15,873 bases of DNA from Acidithiobacillus ferruginosus (GTDB lineage Bacteria > Pseudomonadota > Gammaproteobacteria > Acidithiobacillales > Acidithiobacillaceae), in assembly GCF_018854495.1 (NCBI RefSeq), contig NZ_JABBDR010000176.1, positions 1 through 15,873 on the forward strand, in the 5' to 3' direction. The position numbers and the translations under genes were made by a program. The first letter of the stretch is position 1, and the number at the start of each line of letters is the position of its first letter. Shown piece by piece: positions 1 to 7,335 of the stretch. The notes beneath the pieces are model-generated. The model had not been told where the DNA came from, ran no database searches, and worked only from the letters and a program-made list of their open reading frames with translations.

Positions 1-266
1 ACATCCTCGACATCATCGAGATCGTGGAAGGGCAGCCGTTTGGTCAGGGCTGTGTACTCGGCCTCAAGGCGTGCGCGGATGAAACCGCCTGCCCCGTGCA
101 TACCCAGTGGAAGCCGCTCAAGGCCGAGGTAATCGACCTGCTCGGCAGGCAGACCATCGCCAGCATGGCGGAGGCCGTAATGGCCGGTCGTTATCGCATC
201 CACTTGGCGGGTGGGGCCCAATTGCATATTCGCCCGGCGCCGACATCCGGCAATGGCTTTTCCTGA
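1..266 (+). CDS. Rrf2-family transcriptional regulator, C-terminal part
   Basis: This reading frame is open from the window edge (first full codon at 3) and ends with TGA at 264-266; the winged-helix N-terminal half lies outside. The visible 87 residues match the C-terminal effector half of Rrf2 regulators. They contain the sequence CVLGLKACADETACPVH, with cysteines encoded at 51, 72 and 90 (C-x6-C-x5-C), then a Trp and a helix ending in MAEAVMAG. In IscR, NsrR and RsrR this cysteine cluster binds an Fe-S centre that senses iron-sulfur status, NO or redox. I infer a redox or Fe-S-responsive DNA-binding regulator, but its targets cannot be read here. It ends tail-to-tail with coq7, with a 4-base gap. 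The family call is firm; the exact subfamily is unknown. Confidence 0.8.
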   Translation, partial: ILDIIEIVEGQPFGQGCVLGLKACADETACPVHTQWKPLKAEVIDLLGRQTIASMAEAVMAGRYRIHLAGGAQLHIRPAPTSGNGFS

Positions 267-270
267 GCCG

Positions 271-897
271 TCAGATCCACAGCGCCCCCCGCGTCAGAAT
301 CTTGGAAAAAACCCCCATGGCCAGGCGGATGGGCATGGGGAGTTCTTCCGCGCCCAGTTCTTCCGCTTTTGCGGCATGCCCGACTTCGTCATCGCGCATC
401 TGCGCCACGATGGCGCGACTGCGGTCATCGTCGGCAGGGAGTTCATCCAGATGGCTGTTGAGATGTTCTTCCACCTGGTTTTCTACCGCGACGACCAGGC
501 CAAGATTGCTGGCGCGGCCGCGCCGGGCGGCGAGAAAGCCCATGCTCCAGCCCGCGCCGTACCAGAGCGGAGCGAGTAGACTCGGGCGGCTGTCCAGCTC
601 CCGCAGGCGGGCCTCACACCAGCGCAGATGGTCTTCTTCCTCGGTTCGCGCTCGCTGCAGTTGCTCCTGTAATTCAGGGTCATCGGTGCCGGTTGCCTGG
701 CCGGTATAGAGTGCCTGCGCCATGATCTCACCCGCATGGTTGACCCGCATCATGCGTCCGGCCCGCTGTCGCTCCCAGGGGCGCAGGAGGGTATCGGGAA
801 TATCCCTGGCCGGATAGGGTCGATCACTGCCCACCTGCTGTCCGGTCAGGGTACGCAAGGCGTTATCGATATTGGCAATGACTTGATCGCTGAACAT
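271..897 (-). CDS. coq7: Coq7 diiron 5-demethoxyubiquinol hydroxylase
   Basis: This 208-residue protein is the Coq7/CAT5-type hydroxylase of aerobic ubiquinone synthesis. It hydroxylates 2-polyprenyl-3-methyl-6-methoxy-1,4-benzoquinol at the membrane face using O2. The carboxylate-bridged diiron ligands are visible in two ExxH-type repeats: E57 in NHAGE, E87xxH90 in EEEDH, E139 or E144 around VENQVEEH, and E171xxH174 in DEVGH. A moderately hydrophobic helix near residues 108-124 may dip into the membrane. Length is normal for bacterial Coq7 and there is no damage. The ATG at 897-895 has GGAGGT (906-901) only 3 bases upstream, which is close but strong. It is divergent from the ferredoxin-like gene and convergent with the Rrf2 gene, so it is probably monocistronic. 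Confidence 0.95.
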   Translation of the reverse strand: MFSDQVIANIDNALRTLTGQQVGSDRPYPARDIPDTLLRPWERQRAGRMMRVNHAGEIMAQALYTGQATGTDDPELQEQLQRARTEEEDHLRWCEARLRELDSRPSLLAPLWYGAGWSMGFLAARRGRASNLGLVVAVENQVEEHLNSHLDELPADDDRSRAIVAQMRDDEVGHAAKAEELGAEELPMPIRLAMGVFSKILTRGALWI

Positions 898-911
898 GAC
901 ACCTCCGCACG

Positions 912-940
912 CTGTCAGTAAGGGTTAATTAGGGTATGAT
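912..940 (+). promoter_or_regulatory. Candidate sigma70 promoter for the ferredoxin-hydrolase-ABC operon
   Basis: CTGTCA (912-917, 4/6 to TTGACA), a 17-base spacer, then TATGAT (935-940, 5/6 to TATAAT). Transcription would start near 947. That would leave the ATG at 949 almost leaderless and favours the ATG at 970 for the gene below. Seen by eye only; weak -35. Confidence 0.45.
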
Positions 941-969
941 GTCCTTCTATGGATAGAGGGTCAACGCTT

Positions 970-1287
970 ATGGATGGTGCTTTTTATCAACGGCATCTGT
1001 TCGTTTGCCTGAATCAGCGCGAGAATGGCGAGCGCGCCTGCAATAACAGCGGCATCGCCGAAGAGGTGTTTCATGCGGCTAAGCAGCACGCCAAAGCGCT
1101 CGGCATTCACGGTGAAAAACAGGTACGCGTCAACCGCTGCGGCTGTCTGGGGCGCTGTGATGAGGGCCCGGTTGCCGTAGTCTACCCAGATGCCGTCTGG
1201 TACACCTACGTGGACGCCGACGATATTCGCGAGATCGTCGAGTCTCACCTGCGCGACGGCATACCCGTCGAACGGTTGCGGATCTGA
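970..1287 (+). CDS. Thioredoxin-like [2Fe-2S] ferredoxin domain protein
   Basis: This 105-residue protein belongs to the small thioredoxin-fold [2Fe-2S] family (Shethna-protein and NuoE-like). The cluster ligands appear as an early FVCLNQR segment with a second Cys in GERACNN, and a later pair in VNRCGCLGRCDEGP. The sequence then runs into the typical VVYP...VWYTYVD strand. It is likely a soluble electron carrier whose partner is unknown. I chose the ATG at 970 because AGAGGG (955-960) sits 9 bases upstream; an in-frame ATG at 949 would add seven residues but lies at the predicted transcription start. The stop overlaps the next start by one base (TGATG at 1285-1289), so it is coupled to the hydrolase. 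Confidence 0.85.
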   Translation: MDGAFYQRHLFVCLNQRENGERACNNSGIAEEVFHAAKQHAKALGIHGEKQVRVNRCGCLGRCDEGPVAVVYPDAVWYTYVDADDIREIVESHLRDGIPVERLRI

Positions 1288-2015
1288 TGCTGCCCATCGA
1301 CCGAAGTCATCTCTATGATGGTGGTGAACTCGCCAGCCCGGAATGTGTGGGCGAGCGGGTCGTCATTCCGGGTCCGGCGGGTGTGTTGGAGGGTGTCACG
1401 GCCTGCCCCGACAAAGAGACACGCGGTGCGGTGGCGGTCATTCTCCATCCACACCCCCTTTACGGCGGTACCTTGAACAACAAGGTCGTGTATTATCTCA
1501 GCAAAACCTGCAACCAGCTGGGCATCCCGTCGCTGCGCTTCAATTTTCGCGGGGTGGGCGGGAGTACGGGCGTCTATGATGATGGCCGTGGTGAAACCGA
1601 GGATTGCCTGGCGGTGCTCGACTGGGTGCAGGAGCGCCGCCCCGGCTTCGATATCTGGCTCGCCGGATTTTCTTTCGGGGCCTATGTCGCCTATCGCAGC
1701 GTGCACCGTCATCCGCGCATCAGCCGTCTGCTGACCGTCGCCCCGCCCGTCAATCTCTTTGATTTCACTGTACTGCCAGCACCTTCCTGCCCGTGGACCC
1801 TGATTCAGGGCGAACTGGACGAACTGGTACCCGCCGCGAGCGTAGAAAACTGGGTTGATACACTGCCCGTCCAGCCCAGGCAAATTTTGCTTCCCGCAGA
1901 CCACTTCTTTCATGGTCAGCTCAATGCGCTGCAAGGGGCATTGTTGGCGTCCCTCAGTGAAGAAGTCAGCGAGATGGGAGTCGGCAGCCCCTGTCGTGAA
2001 TCCAGCCTTTCTTGA
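1287..2015 (+). CDS. Alpha/beta hydrolase (COG2945-like)
   Basis: A complete 242-residue serine hydrolase of the dienelactone-hydrolase-like alpha/beta group. Visible features are the conserved HPHPLYGGTLNNKVV segment (residues 54-68) that forms part of the oxyanion region, the strand and turn RFNFRGVGGSTG (84-95), the nucleophile elbow GFSFG with S129, the acid in GELDE (D178) and the base in the DHFFHG segment (H206 or H209). No signal peptide is present, so it is cytoplasmic. The substrate is unknown; such proteins usually act as small ester or thioester hydrolases. It starts one base inside the preceding stop codon, and its last 20 bases overlap the GTG start of the ABC ATPase, so translation of all four operon genes is probably linked. 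Confidence 0.85.
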   Translation: MLPIDRSHLYDGGELASPECVGERVVIPGPAGVLEGVTACPDKETRGAVAVILHPHPLYGGTLNNKVVYYLSKTCNQLGIPSLRFNFRGVGGSTGVYDDGRGETEDCLAVLDWVQERRPGFDIWLAGFSFGAYVAYRSVHRHPRISRLLTVAPPVNLFDFTVLPAPSCPWTLIQGELDELVPAASVENWVDTLPVQPRQILLPADHFFHGQLNALQGALLASLSEEVSEMGVGSPCRESSLS

Positions 2016-2925
2016 ACTACGGGCGCTGCATAAGCGTTATGGTGGGCGCGAGGTGCTGCGCGGGGTAGACCTCGCCGTCGCCGCCGGGGAATGCTTTGCC
2101 CTGGTCGGCCCCAACGGGGCGGGTAAAAGCACTACGGTACGGGCGATCCAGGGGCTGACGCCAACCGATGGCGGAGAGATTCGCATCGGTGGCCGGACGC
2201 TCGCAGAAATGGGGCGCACGGCGCGGGCAGACATGGGGGTGGTGCCCCAGACGGATAACCTGGACCCCGATTTTACCGTACAGGAAAACCTCTGGACCTA
2301 TGGCCGCTACTTCGGCCTGCCGAAAGCGCTGATCCGCCAGCGCAGCGCCGAGTTACTGGAGTTCATGGCCCTCAGCGGCTACGCCACTCAACCGATCCAT
2401 GCCCTGTCCGGTGGTATGCAGCGCCGCCTGACCATCGCCCGCGCCCTGATCAACGCCCCCAAGTTGTTGCTGCTGGACGAGCCCACCACCGGACTCGACC
2501 CCCAGGCCCGTCATCTCATCTGGCAGCGTCTGCGCGAATTACGGCGACAGGGCACCACCCTGTTGCTGACCACGCATTATATGGACGAAGCGGAACGTCT
2601 GGCGGACCGGGTCGGGATCATCGACCATGGCCGAATTCTGGCGGAAGATAGCCCGCGCGGCCTGATCGCCACCCATATCCCCGGGGGCGTCGTCGAGTTG
2701 CGCCGGGTGGACGGTGAACTGCCGGACCCGCAGGATCTGCATCGCCAGTGGGTGAGCCTCAGTGAGCGCGTGGGCGATACCCTGATCTGCTACGGGTCGG
2801 ATCTAAGTCCGCTGCTGGCGCACTTTGGCGATGATCCGGCCTATCGCTGGATACAGCGTCCCGCCAGCCTGGAGGATGTGTTCCTGCGCCTGACGGGACG
2901 CGATCTGCGGGAGGAAACCGAATAA
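1996..2925 (+). CDS. ABC transporter ATP-binding protein (NodI/DrrA type)
   Basis: Nucleotide-binding subunit of an ABC-2 exporter. It has Walker A GPNGAGKSTT, a Q-loop in VVPQTDNLDPDFTVQENL, the signature LSGGMQRRLTIARAL, Walker B LLLLDEPTTGLDP and the H-loop histidine in TTHYMDEAERLADR. The C-terminal 70 residues form the regulatory extension seen in NodI/DrrA proteins. The frame is open upstream to 1855, but the upstream codons would lie deep inside the hydrolase gene and lack similarity. GTG at 1996 gives 309 residues, the usual family length, with GGGAG at 1976-1980 as a rather distant ribosome site. ATG 1924 is a less likely alternative. It overlaps the permease by one base (TAATG). Substrate not predictable. 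Confidence 0.92.
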   Translation: MNPAFLELRALHKRYGGREVLRGVDLAVAAGECFALVGPNGAGKSTTVRAIQGLTPTDGGEIRIGGRTLAEMGRTARADMGVVPQTDNLDPDFTVQENLWTYGRYFGLPKALIRQRSAELLEFMALSGYATQPIHALSGGMQRRLTIARALINAPKLLLLDEPTTGLDPQARHLIWQRLRELRRQGTTLLLTTHYMDEAERLADRVGIIDHGRILAEDSPRGLIATHIPGGVVELRRVDGELPDPQDLHRQWVSLSERVGDTLICYGSDLSPLLAHFGDDPAYRWIQRPASLEDVFLRLTGRDLREETE

Positions 2926-3701
2926 TGCCGATACGTGACGCCTTGCCAGGGGCTGGGGCGCTGGCCGTCCTGCAGCGCAACTTCGGTGTCTGGCGCAAGT
3001 TGCTGGTGCCGAGCCTGCTCGGCAACTTCGGCGACCCGCTTCTTTACCTGCTGGCGCTGGGTTACGGCCTGGGACACTTCGTCGGGCAGATGGACGGAAT
3101 GCCCTATATCACCTTCATCGCCTCCGGCATCGTCGCCAGCAGCGTGATGAACACCGCGAGCTTCGAGGGTCTGTACTCGGCCTTTACCCGGATGAGCGCC
3201 CAGCACACTTACGCAGCGATGCTGGCCACCCCCTTGCGGGTCAGCGACATCCTCGCCGGTGAGGTGGCCTGGTGCGCCGTCAAAGGCCTGATCAGTGCCG
3301 TGGCCATCCTCATCGTCGCCAGTTTTTTTGGCGCCATACAGGGCCCCTGGGTGATCCTGGCGCTGCCGGTCATTTTGCTCGCGGGGCTGAGCTTCGGCGG
3401 GGTGGCGCTGGTCATCACGGCACTGGCGCGCAGTTATGATTTCTTCATGTATTATTTCACTCTGGCGGTGACGCCGATGTTTCTTTTTTGCGGCGTTTTC
3501 TACCCCCTCCAATCGTTGCCGCCCTTCGCTCAGGACATTGCAGAGGTGCTGCCGCTGACCCATGCGGTGGCCCTGCTGCGACCGCTACTGACCGGGCATC
3601 TGCCCCATGAGGCGCTGTACCACACGGGCGTGCTGCTGCTGTACACCCTGGCGGCCTATGTGCTTGGGTGGCGTCTGCTCAGTCGCCGGTTGCTGCGCTG
3701 A
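2925..3701 (+). CDS. ABC-2 type transporter permease (NodJ/DrrB type)
   Basis: This 258-residue integral membrane partner of the preceding ATPase has about six hydrophobic segments (around residues 30-50, 60-80, 108-135, 140-165, 172-195 and 232-252) and a short cytoplasmic N-terminus. Family hallmarks of NodJ-like permeases are the FLFCGVFYP stretch and LPLTHAVALLRPL before the final helices. Translation begins in the stop codon of the ATPase, as expected for a two-subunit exporter that works as a 2+2 complex in the inner membrane. It is the last gene of the operon; only the tRNA promoter follows, and I see no clear intrinsic terminator before it. Confidence 0.92.
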   Translation: MPIRDALPGAGALAVLQRNFGVWRKLLVPSLLGNFGDPLLYLLALGYGLGHFVGQMDGMPYITFIASGIVASSVMNTASFEGLYSAFTRMSAQHTYAAMLATPLRVSDILAGEVAWCAVKGLISAVAILIVASFFGAIQGPWVILALPVILLAGLSFGGVALVITALARSYDFFMYYFTLAVTPMFLFCGVFYPLQSLPPFAQDIAEVLPLTHAVALLRPLLTGHLPHEALYHTGVLLLYTLAAYVLGWRLLSRRLLR

Positions 3702-3733
3702 CGATGAATGGGCGAATTGCCGCGCCGCCGCCC

Positions 3734-3762
3734 TTGACAGGCGCACAGGTTAGGGCTTTAAT
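3734..3762 (+). promoter_or_regulatory. Strong sigma70 promoter of the tRNA gene
   Basis: A perfect TTGACA (3734-3739), a 17-base spacer and TTTAAT (3757-3762, 5/6) are followed by a GC-rich discriminator just before the tRNA at 3774. Such a G/C discriminator is typical of stringently controlled stable-RNA promoters. Confidence 0.8.
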
Positions 3763-3773
3763 TTGCGCCTCAC

Positions 3774-3850
3774 GGCGCTTTAGCTCAGCTGGTTAGAGCA
3801 GCGGAATCATAATCCGCGTGTCCGGGGTTCGAGTCCCTGAAGCGCCACCA
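3774..3850 (+). tRNA. tRNA with anticodon CAT (probably elongator tRNA-Met)
   Basis: A 77-base tRNA with encoded CCA. The acceptor stem GGCGCTT pairs with AAGCGCC, the D-stem GCTC pairs with GAGC, and the anticodon stem GCGGA/TCCGC closes the loop ATCATAA, giving anticodon CAT. The T-arm contains GGTTCGAGTCC. The first acceptor pair is G-C, unlike the mismatched initiator tRNA, so it is elongator Met. A lysidine-modified tRNA-Ile(CAU) is the alternative and cannot be fully excluded by eye. It marks the junction between the housekeeping flank and the restriction-modification block. Confidence 0.93.
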
Positions 3851-3858
3851 AATAAATC

Positions 3859-3890
3859 AAGCACTTAGGCGAATGTCTGGGTGCTTTTTT
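3859..3890 (+). terminator. Intrinsic terminator of the tRNA transcript
   Basis: Arms 3859-3869 and 3876-3886 pair over 11 positions (AAGCACTTAGG with TCTGGGTGCTT, including three G-T pairs) around a 6-base loop. The second arm runs into a tract of six T (3885-3890). It lies 9 bases after the tRNA CCA end. Confidence 0.85.
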
Positions 3891-4130
3891 ATTGCCCGTG
3901 GGGGACATTGGGGGGAATCGTTCCCAGCGCCAACCGACAACCTGCAACCATCCGACTATATAATCAATAGAATAGAAAATATGATTGATCAGGACAAATG
4001 AGGTGGCACCGGTAGAACTGTAAGCACCCAAGCCATTATTGTAGGAACGGCTTTACTGCATGTTGACAATCACGATCTGGCCGCCTACGATGGTGGTTAT
4101 GTTGGATGACGTAACGGAGTTATTGCAGAT
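3891..4130. other. Non-coding, AT-rich junction between tRNA and R-M operon
   Basis: No credible gene lies here; the only long frame (3807-4031, minus) reads through the tRNA and terminator and is spurious. Visible features are a G-rich direct repeat, GGGGGACATT then GGGGGGAATC, around 3900-3920; an AT-rich stretch (3961-4020 has 22 G/C in 60 by my count) with a TATATAAT box at 3957-3964; and a hairpin at 4030-4053 (AAGCCATT/AACGGCTT, one mismatch, 8-base loop). The operon promoter at 4063-4091 closes the segment. Its position against a tRNA 3' end resembles the attachment side of an integrated element, but no integrase or second tRNA end is seen. Confidence 0.5.
4063..4091 (+). promoter_or_regulatory. 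Sigma70 promoter of the restriction-modification operon
   Basis: TTGACA (4063-4068, 6/6), a 17-base spacer and TACGAT (4086-4091, 4/6). Transcription would begin near 4098, giving a leader of about 33 bases before the ATG at 4131. It is the only good promoter I see before the long overlapping gene chain. I found no clear palindromic operator over it. Confidence 0.65.
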
Positions 4131-4712
4131 ATGGATCTGGGCAAGTTAGCCGATGTGCAGATGGGCTACCCCTTCCGGTCGCGCCTCGAGCACGACCCGC
4201 AGGGCGATGTCGCGGTGATCCAGATGAAAGACATCGACGATGTCAATCTGGTGCATACCGATGAAGCCATCAAGGTTACGTTGCCGAGGGGCAAAGAGCA
4301 TCATCTGCTGCGTGCGGGTGATCTGCTGTTTCGCTCGCGTGGTCGCAGCAACGGGGCAGCACTGGTGTCTGGCGATGTTGGAACAGCGGTCCTGTCAGCT
4401 CCGTTGCTGTTGATCCGCCCTCATGGCGTATTGCCCGACTATCTGTGTTGGTTCATCAATACGCCGGCCACTCAGGCACAGCTTGCAGCGCTGTCTGAGG
4501 GTACCTCGGTGCGGATGATCAGCGCCGAGGCACTGAAAGCGCTCGATATTCCGCTACCTACTGCGGCAGCACAGCAACGTATTGCGCAAGCCGCCGCTCT
4601 CGCTGAAAGAGAACGGTCGTTGATGGCTCAGATTGCCGCCCAGCGCCAACGATTAACGACCCACATCCTGATGCTGTACGCCCATCACATCCCGAAAAAG
4701 GCTCACCCATGA
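4131..4712 (+). CDS. Half-length type I specificity subunit (HsdS-like, one TRD)
   Basis: This 193-residue protein has a single target-recognition domain followed by one spacer helix, about half of a normal HsdS. Supporting features are the opening LGKLADVQMGYPFRSR, then IQMKDID, the HLLRAGDLLFRSRGRSNGA core strand segment, MISAEALKALDIPLPT, and a C-terminal coiled-coil-like helix from about residue 147 (AAQQRIAQAAALAERERSLM). Half-S proteins can dimerise to rebuild a bipartite recognition unit. It is clearly different in sequence from the full HsdS encoded at 7332. GGAG at 4116-4119 is 11 bases upstream of the ATG, and a stop at 4107-4109 excludes a longer gene. It overlaps hsdM by four bases (ATGA at 4709-4712), so the two are translationally coupled. 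Confidence 0.78.
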   Translation: MDLGKLADVQMGYPFRSRLEHDPQGDVAVIQMKDIDDVNLVHTDEAIKVTLPRGKEHHLLRAGDLLFRSRGRSNGAALVSGDVGTAVLSAPLLLIRPHGVLPDYLCWFINTPATQAQLAALSEGTSVRMISAEALKALDIPLPTAAAQQRIAQAAALAERERSLMAQIAAQRQRLTTHILMLYAHHIPKKAHP

Positions 4713-6268
4713 CCGACCAGCTCACCCAACAAGACGTCAACAACACCGCCTGGGCCGCCTGCGACACCTTTCGTGGCGTCATCGATCCCGCACAGTACAA
4801 GGACTACATCCTGGTGATGCTATTCCTCAAGTACATCAGCGACCAGTGGGCCGACCACTATGCCGAGTACCGGAAGGAATACGGCGACGACGAGGAGCGC
4901 ATCCGCCGCCGGCTGGCGCGCGAGCGCTTCCTCCTACCCTATGTCGAGTTCAGGGACGAGAAAACCGGCGCGGTCACCGACCGTTTCCTCGCCGACTTCC
5001 ACGCCCTGTACGAGCGGCGCAAGGCGGCCAACCTCGGCGAGCTGATCAACATCGTGCTCGACCACATCGAGGAGGCCAACAAGGCCAAGCTCGAAGGCGT
5101 GTTCCGCAACATCGACTTCAATTCCGAAGCCAACCTCGGCAAGACCAAGGACCGCAACCGCCGCCTGGAAAACCTGCTGGGCGACTTCGCCAAGCTCGAT
5201 CTGCGCCCCTCGCGCGTCTCCGAGGACGTGATCGGCGACACCTACATCTACCTGATCGAGCGCTTCGCCTCCGATGCCGGGAAGAAGGCCGGCGAATTCT
5301 ACACCCCCAAGCAGGTGTCGAAGCTGCTGGCGCAACTGGTCGCCCCCAAGCCCGGCGACCGTATCTGCGACCCCACCTGCGGCGCCGGCGGCCTGCTCAT
5401 CGAGGCGGCCGCGCTGGTGGAGCAGCAAGGCAGCCGCAACTTCGCCCTGTTCGGCCAGGAGGTCAACGGCAGTACCTGGGCGCTGGCGCGCATGAACATG
5501 TTCCTGCACGGCAAGGACGCGGCCCGCATCGAATGGGGCGACACCCTCAACAGTCCGGCGCTGGCGGAGGCCGACCGCCTGATGCGCTTCAACGTGGTGG
5601 TGGCCAATCCTCCCTTCAGCCTCGACAAATGGGGCGGCCAGGAAGTCGAGGCCGACCGTTACAGCCGCTTCTGGCGCGGCATGCCGCCCAAGTCCAAGGG
5701 TGACTACGCCTTCATCACCCACATGATCGAAACCGCGCTGCCGCAGGAGGGCCGCGTGGCCGTGGTGGTGCCCCATGGCGTGCTGTTCCGGGGCGGCGCC
5801 GAGGGCCGCATCCGAAGCAAACTGATCGAGGAGAACCTGCTCGACGCCGTCATCGGCCTGCCGGGCAATCTCTTTCCCACCACCTCCATCCCGGTCGCCA
5901 TCCTGGTGTTCGACCGTGCCCGCGAAAAGGGCGGCGCCCGCGAAGCCTGCCAGGACGTGCTGTTCATCGACGCCAGCCGCGACTACCAGTCCGGCAAGAA
6001 TCAGAACGCCCTGCTCGACGAGCACATGGCCAAGGTGCTGGCCACCTTCCGCGCCCGTGTGCCGGTGGACAAGTACGCCCATGTCGCCAGCCTGGGGGAA
6101 ATCACCGGCAACGATTTCAACCTCAACATCCAGCGCTACGTGGACACCTTCGAGGAGGAAGAAGAGATCGACGTCGCCGCCGTCGAGCAGGAGATCGAGC
6201 GCCTGGAGGGCGAGCTGGCCGAAGTGCGCCTGCGCATGAAGCAGTACCTCAAGGAGCTGGGGGTATGA
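4709..6268 (+). CDS. hsdM: Type I restriction-modification methyltransferase subunit HsdM
   Basis: This complete 519-residue N6-adenine methyltransferase subunit combines with HsdS to form the M2S modification enzyme. The helical N-terminal HsdM domain spans roughly residues 8-165. The catalytic domain follows with motif X GEFYTP (195-200), the AdoMet-binding motif I DPTCGAGGLL (221-230) and motif IV NPPF (300-303), the N6-adenine class signature. A charged C-terminal coiled coil (about 470-515, rich in E and L) probably contacts HsdS. All catalytic motifs are intact. The gene overlaps the half-S gene at its start and the RhuM gene at its end, each by four bases. A DUF1016/PglX-like methylase was considered, but length and motif order fit HsdM. 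Confidence 0.97.
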   Translation: MTDQLTQQDVNNTAWAACDTFRGVIDPAQYKDYILVMLFLKYISDQWADHYAEYRKEYGDDEERIRRRLARERFLLPYVEFRDEKTGAVTDRFLADFHALYERRKAANLGELINIVLDHIEEANKAKLEGVFRNIDFNSEANLGKTKDRNRRLENLLGDFAKLDLRPSRVSEDVIGDTYIYLIERFASDAGKKAGEFYTPKQVSKLLAQLVAPKPGDRICDPTCGAGGLLIEAAALVEQQGSRNFALFGQEVNGSTWALARMNMFLHGKDAARIEWGDTLNSPALAEADRLMRFNVVVANPPFSLDKWGGQEVEADRYSRFWRGMPPKSKGDYAFITHMIETALPQEGRVAVVVPHGVLFRGGAEGRIRSKLIEENLLDAVIGLPGNLFPTTSIPVAILVFDRAREKGGAREACQDVLFIDASRDYQSGKNQNALLDEHMAKVLATFRARVPVDKYAHVASLGEITGNDFNLNIQRYVDTFEEEEEIDVAAVEQEIERLEGELAEVRLRMKQYLKELGV

Positions 6269-7335
6269 AGAAGAAGCAGGAAATCTCTCCCGTCCGTTCA
6301 TCGGCGGCGGAGTACCTGACTTTTATCGCCGCCAGCGGCCAGGGTGGTGTGGAGGCCATTTATGCGGATACAAGCATCTGGCTGACCCAGAAGATGATGG
6401 GGGTTCTCTACGACGTGGAAACCCACACCATCAATTACCACCTGAAAAATGTGTTTGCAGACAGTGAGTTGGAGGAAGACTCAGTTATTCGAAAATTTCG
6501 AATAACCGCCGCCGATGGCAAGAGTTACCACACCCAGCACTACAACCTGGCTGCGATCATCGCTGTGGGCTACAAGGTCAACTCCGAGCGCGCGGTGCAG
6601 TTCCGCAAGTGGGCTACCGGTATCATCGAGGCGTTCACCATCAAGGCCTACGTGATGGATGACGAGCGCATCAAAAGCGGCGGCTCCATCCTTACCGAGC
6701 AGTATTTCGAAGAGCAGTTGCAGCGCATCCGGGAGATCCGCCTCTCGGAGCGCAAGTTCTACCAGAAGATCACCGACATCTACGCCACGGCGATCGACTA
6801 CGACGTGACGGCGCAGGCCACCAAGCGCTTTTTTGCCACCGTACAAAACAAGCTGCACTGGGCCATTCATGGCCAGACGGCGGCCGAGGTCATCTACCGG
6901 CGCGCCGATGCCGGCAAAGACAACATGGGGTTGACCACCTGGCAGGATGCGCCCAGCGGCAAGATTCAGAAATTCGATGTGGCGGTCGCCAAGAACTACC
7001 TGACCGAGCACGAAACGGCGCAACTCTCCCGCCTGGTCAACGCCTATCTGGATGTGGCCGAGGACATGGCCCAGCGCAAGATCCCCATGACTATGCAGGA
7101 TTGGGAAACCCGCCTGAACCGCTTCATCGAGGCCACCGACCGCAGCGTGTTGCAGGATGCGGGCAAGGTGACGGCGGAAATCGCCAGGGCACACGCTGAA
7201 AGCGAGTTCGAAAAATACCGCATCGTGCAGGACCGGCGGTTCGAGTCGGACTTTGACCGGGTGGTGAAGGCGGTTGGGAAGCTGGAGCAGACCGAGCGGC
7301 AGTTGGAAGGCCAGGGGCGGGGGAAGAAAAAATGA
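6265..7335 (+). CDS. RhuM-family protein
   Basis: This 356-residue protein matches the RhuM family, named from a Salmonella pathogenicity-island gene and frequently seen in restriction-modification loci. Its biochemical role is not established. The family core is visible as IWLTQKMMGVLYDVETHTINYHL near the N-terminus, the HYNLAAIIAVGYKVNSERAV block (about residues 93-112) followed by QFRKWAT, and a middle helical region with FYQKITDIYATAIDYD and NKLHWAIHGQTAAEVI. The C-terminal 60 residues are charged and helical. The first half resembles phage antirepressor-like, potentially DNA-interacting domains, which is an inference. No catalytic motif is recognised. AAGGAG (6251-6256) lies 8 bases before the ATG. 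It overlaps hsdM and hsdS by four bases at each end, so it is an integral member of the operon. Confidence 0.85.
   Translation: MKKKQEISPVRSSAAEYLTFIAASGQGGVEAIYADTSIWLTQKMMGVLYDVETHTINYHLKNVFADSELEEDSVIRKFRITAADGKSYHTQHYNLAAIIAVGYKVNSERAVQFRKWATGIIEAFTIKAYVMDDERIKSGGSILTEQYFEEQLQRIREIRLSERKFYQKITDIYATAIDYDVTAQATKRFFATVQNKLHWAIHGQTAAEVIYRRADAGKDNMGLTTWQDAPSGKIQKFDVAVAKNYLTEHETAQLSRLVNAYLDVAEDMAQRKIPMTMQDWETRLNRFIEATDRSVLQDAGKVTAEIARAHAESEFEKYRIVQDRRFESDFDRVVKAVGKLEQTERQLEGQGRGKKK

Noticed and set aside
1245..1934. 229-codon minus-strand frame opposite the alpha/beta hydrolase
   Set aside because: The plus-strand product has an intact catalytic triad and conserved segments; the reverse product shows no family features.
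3917..3932. CCAGCGCCAACC as a degraded second copy of the tRNA 3' end
   Set aside because: Only AGCGCCA matches in full and the same string occurs by chance in coding DNA (near 4641); no adequate direct repeat.
3807..4031. 74-codon minus-strand ORF near the tRNA
   Set aside because: It runs through the T-arm of the tRNA and its terminator. The ending resembling LVALQGLEPRT is a common artefact of translating tRNA ends.
4934..6301. 455-codon minus-strand frame opposite hsdM
   Set aside because: Shadow of hsdM codon bias; hsdM carries all methylase motifs and the reverse product has none.
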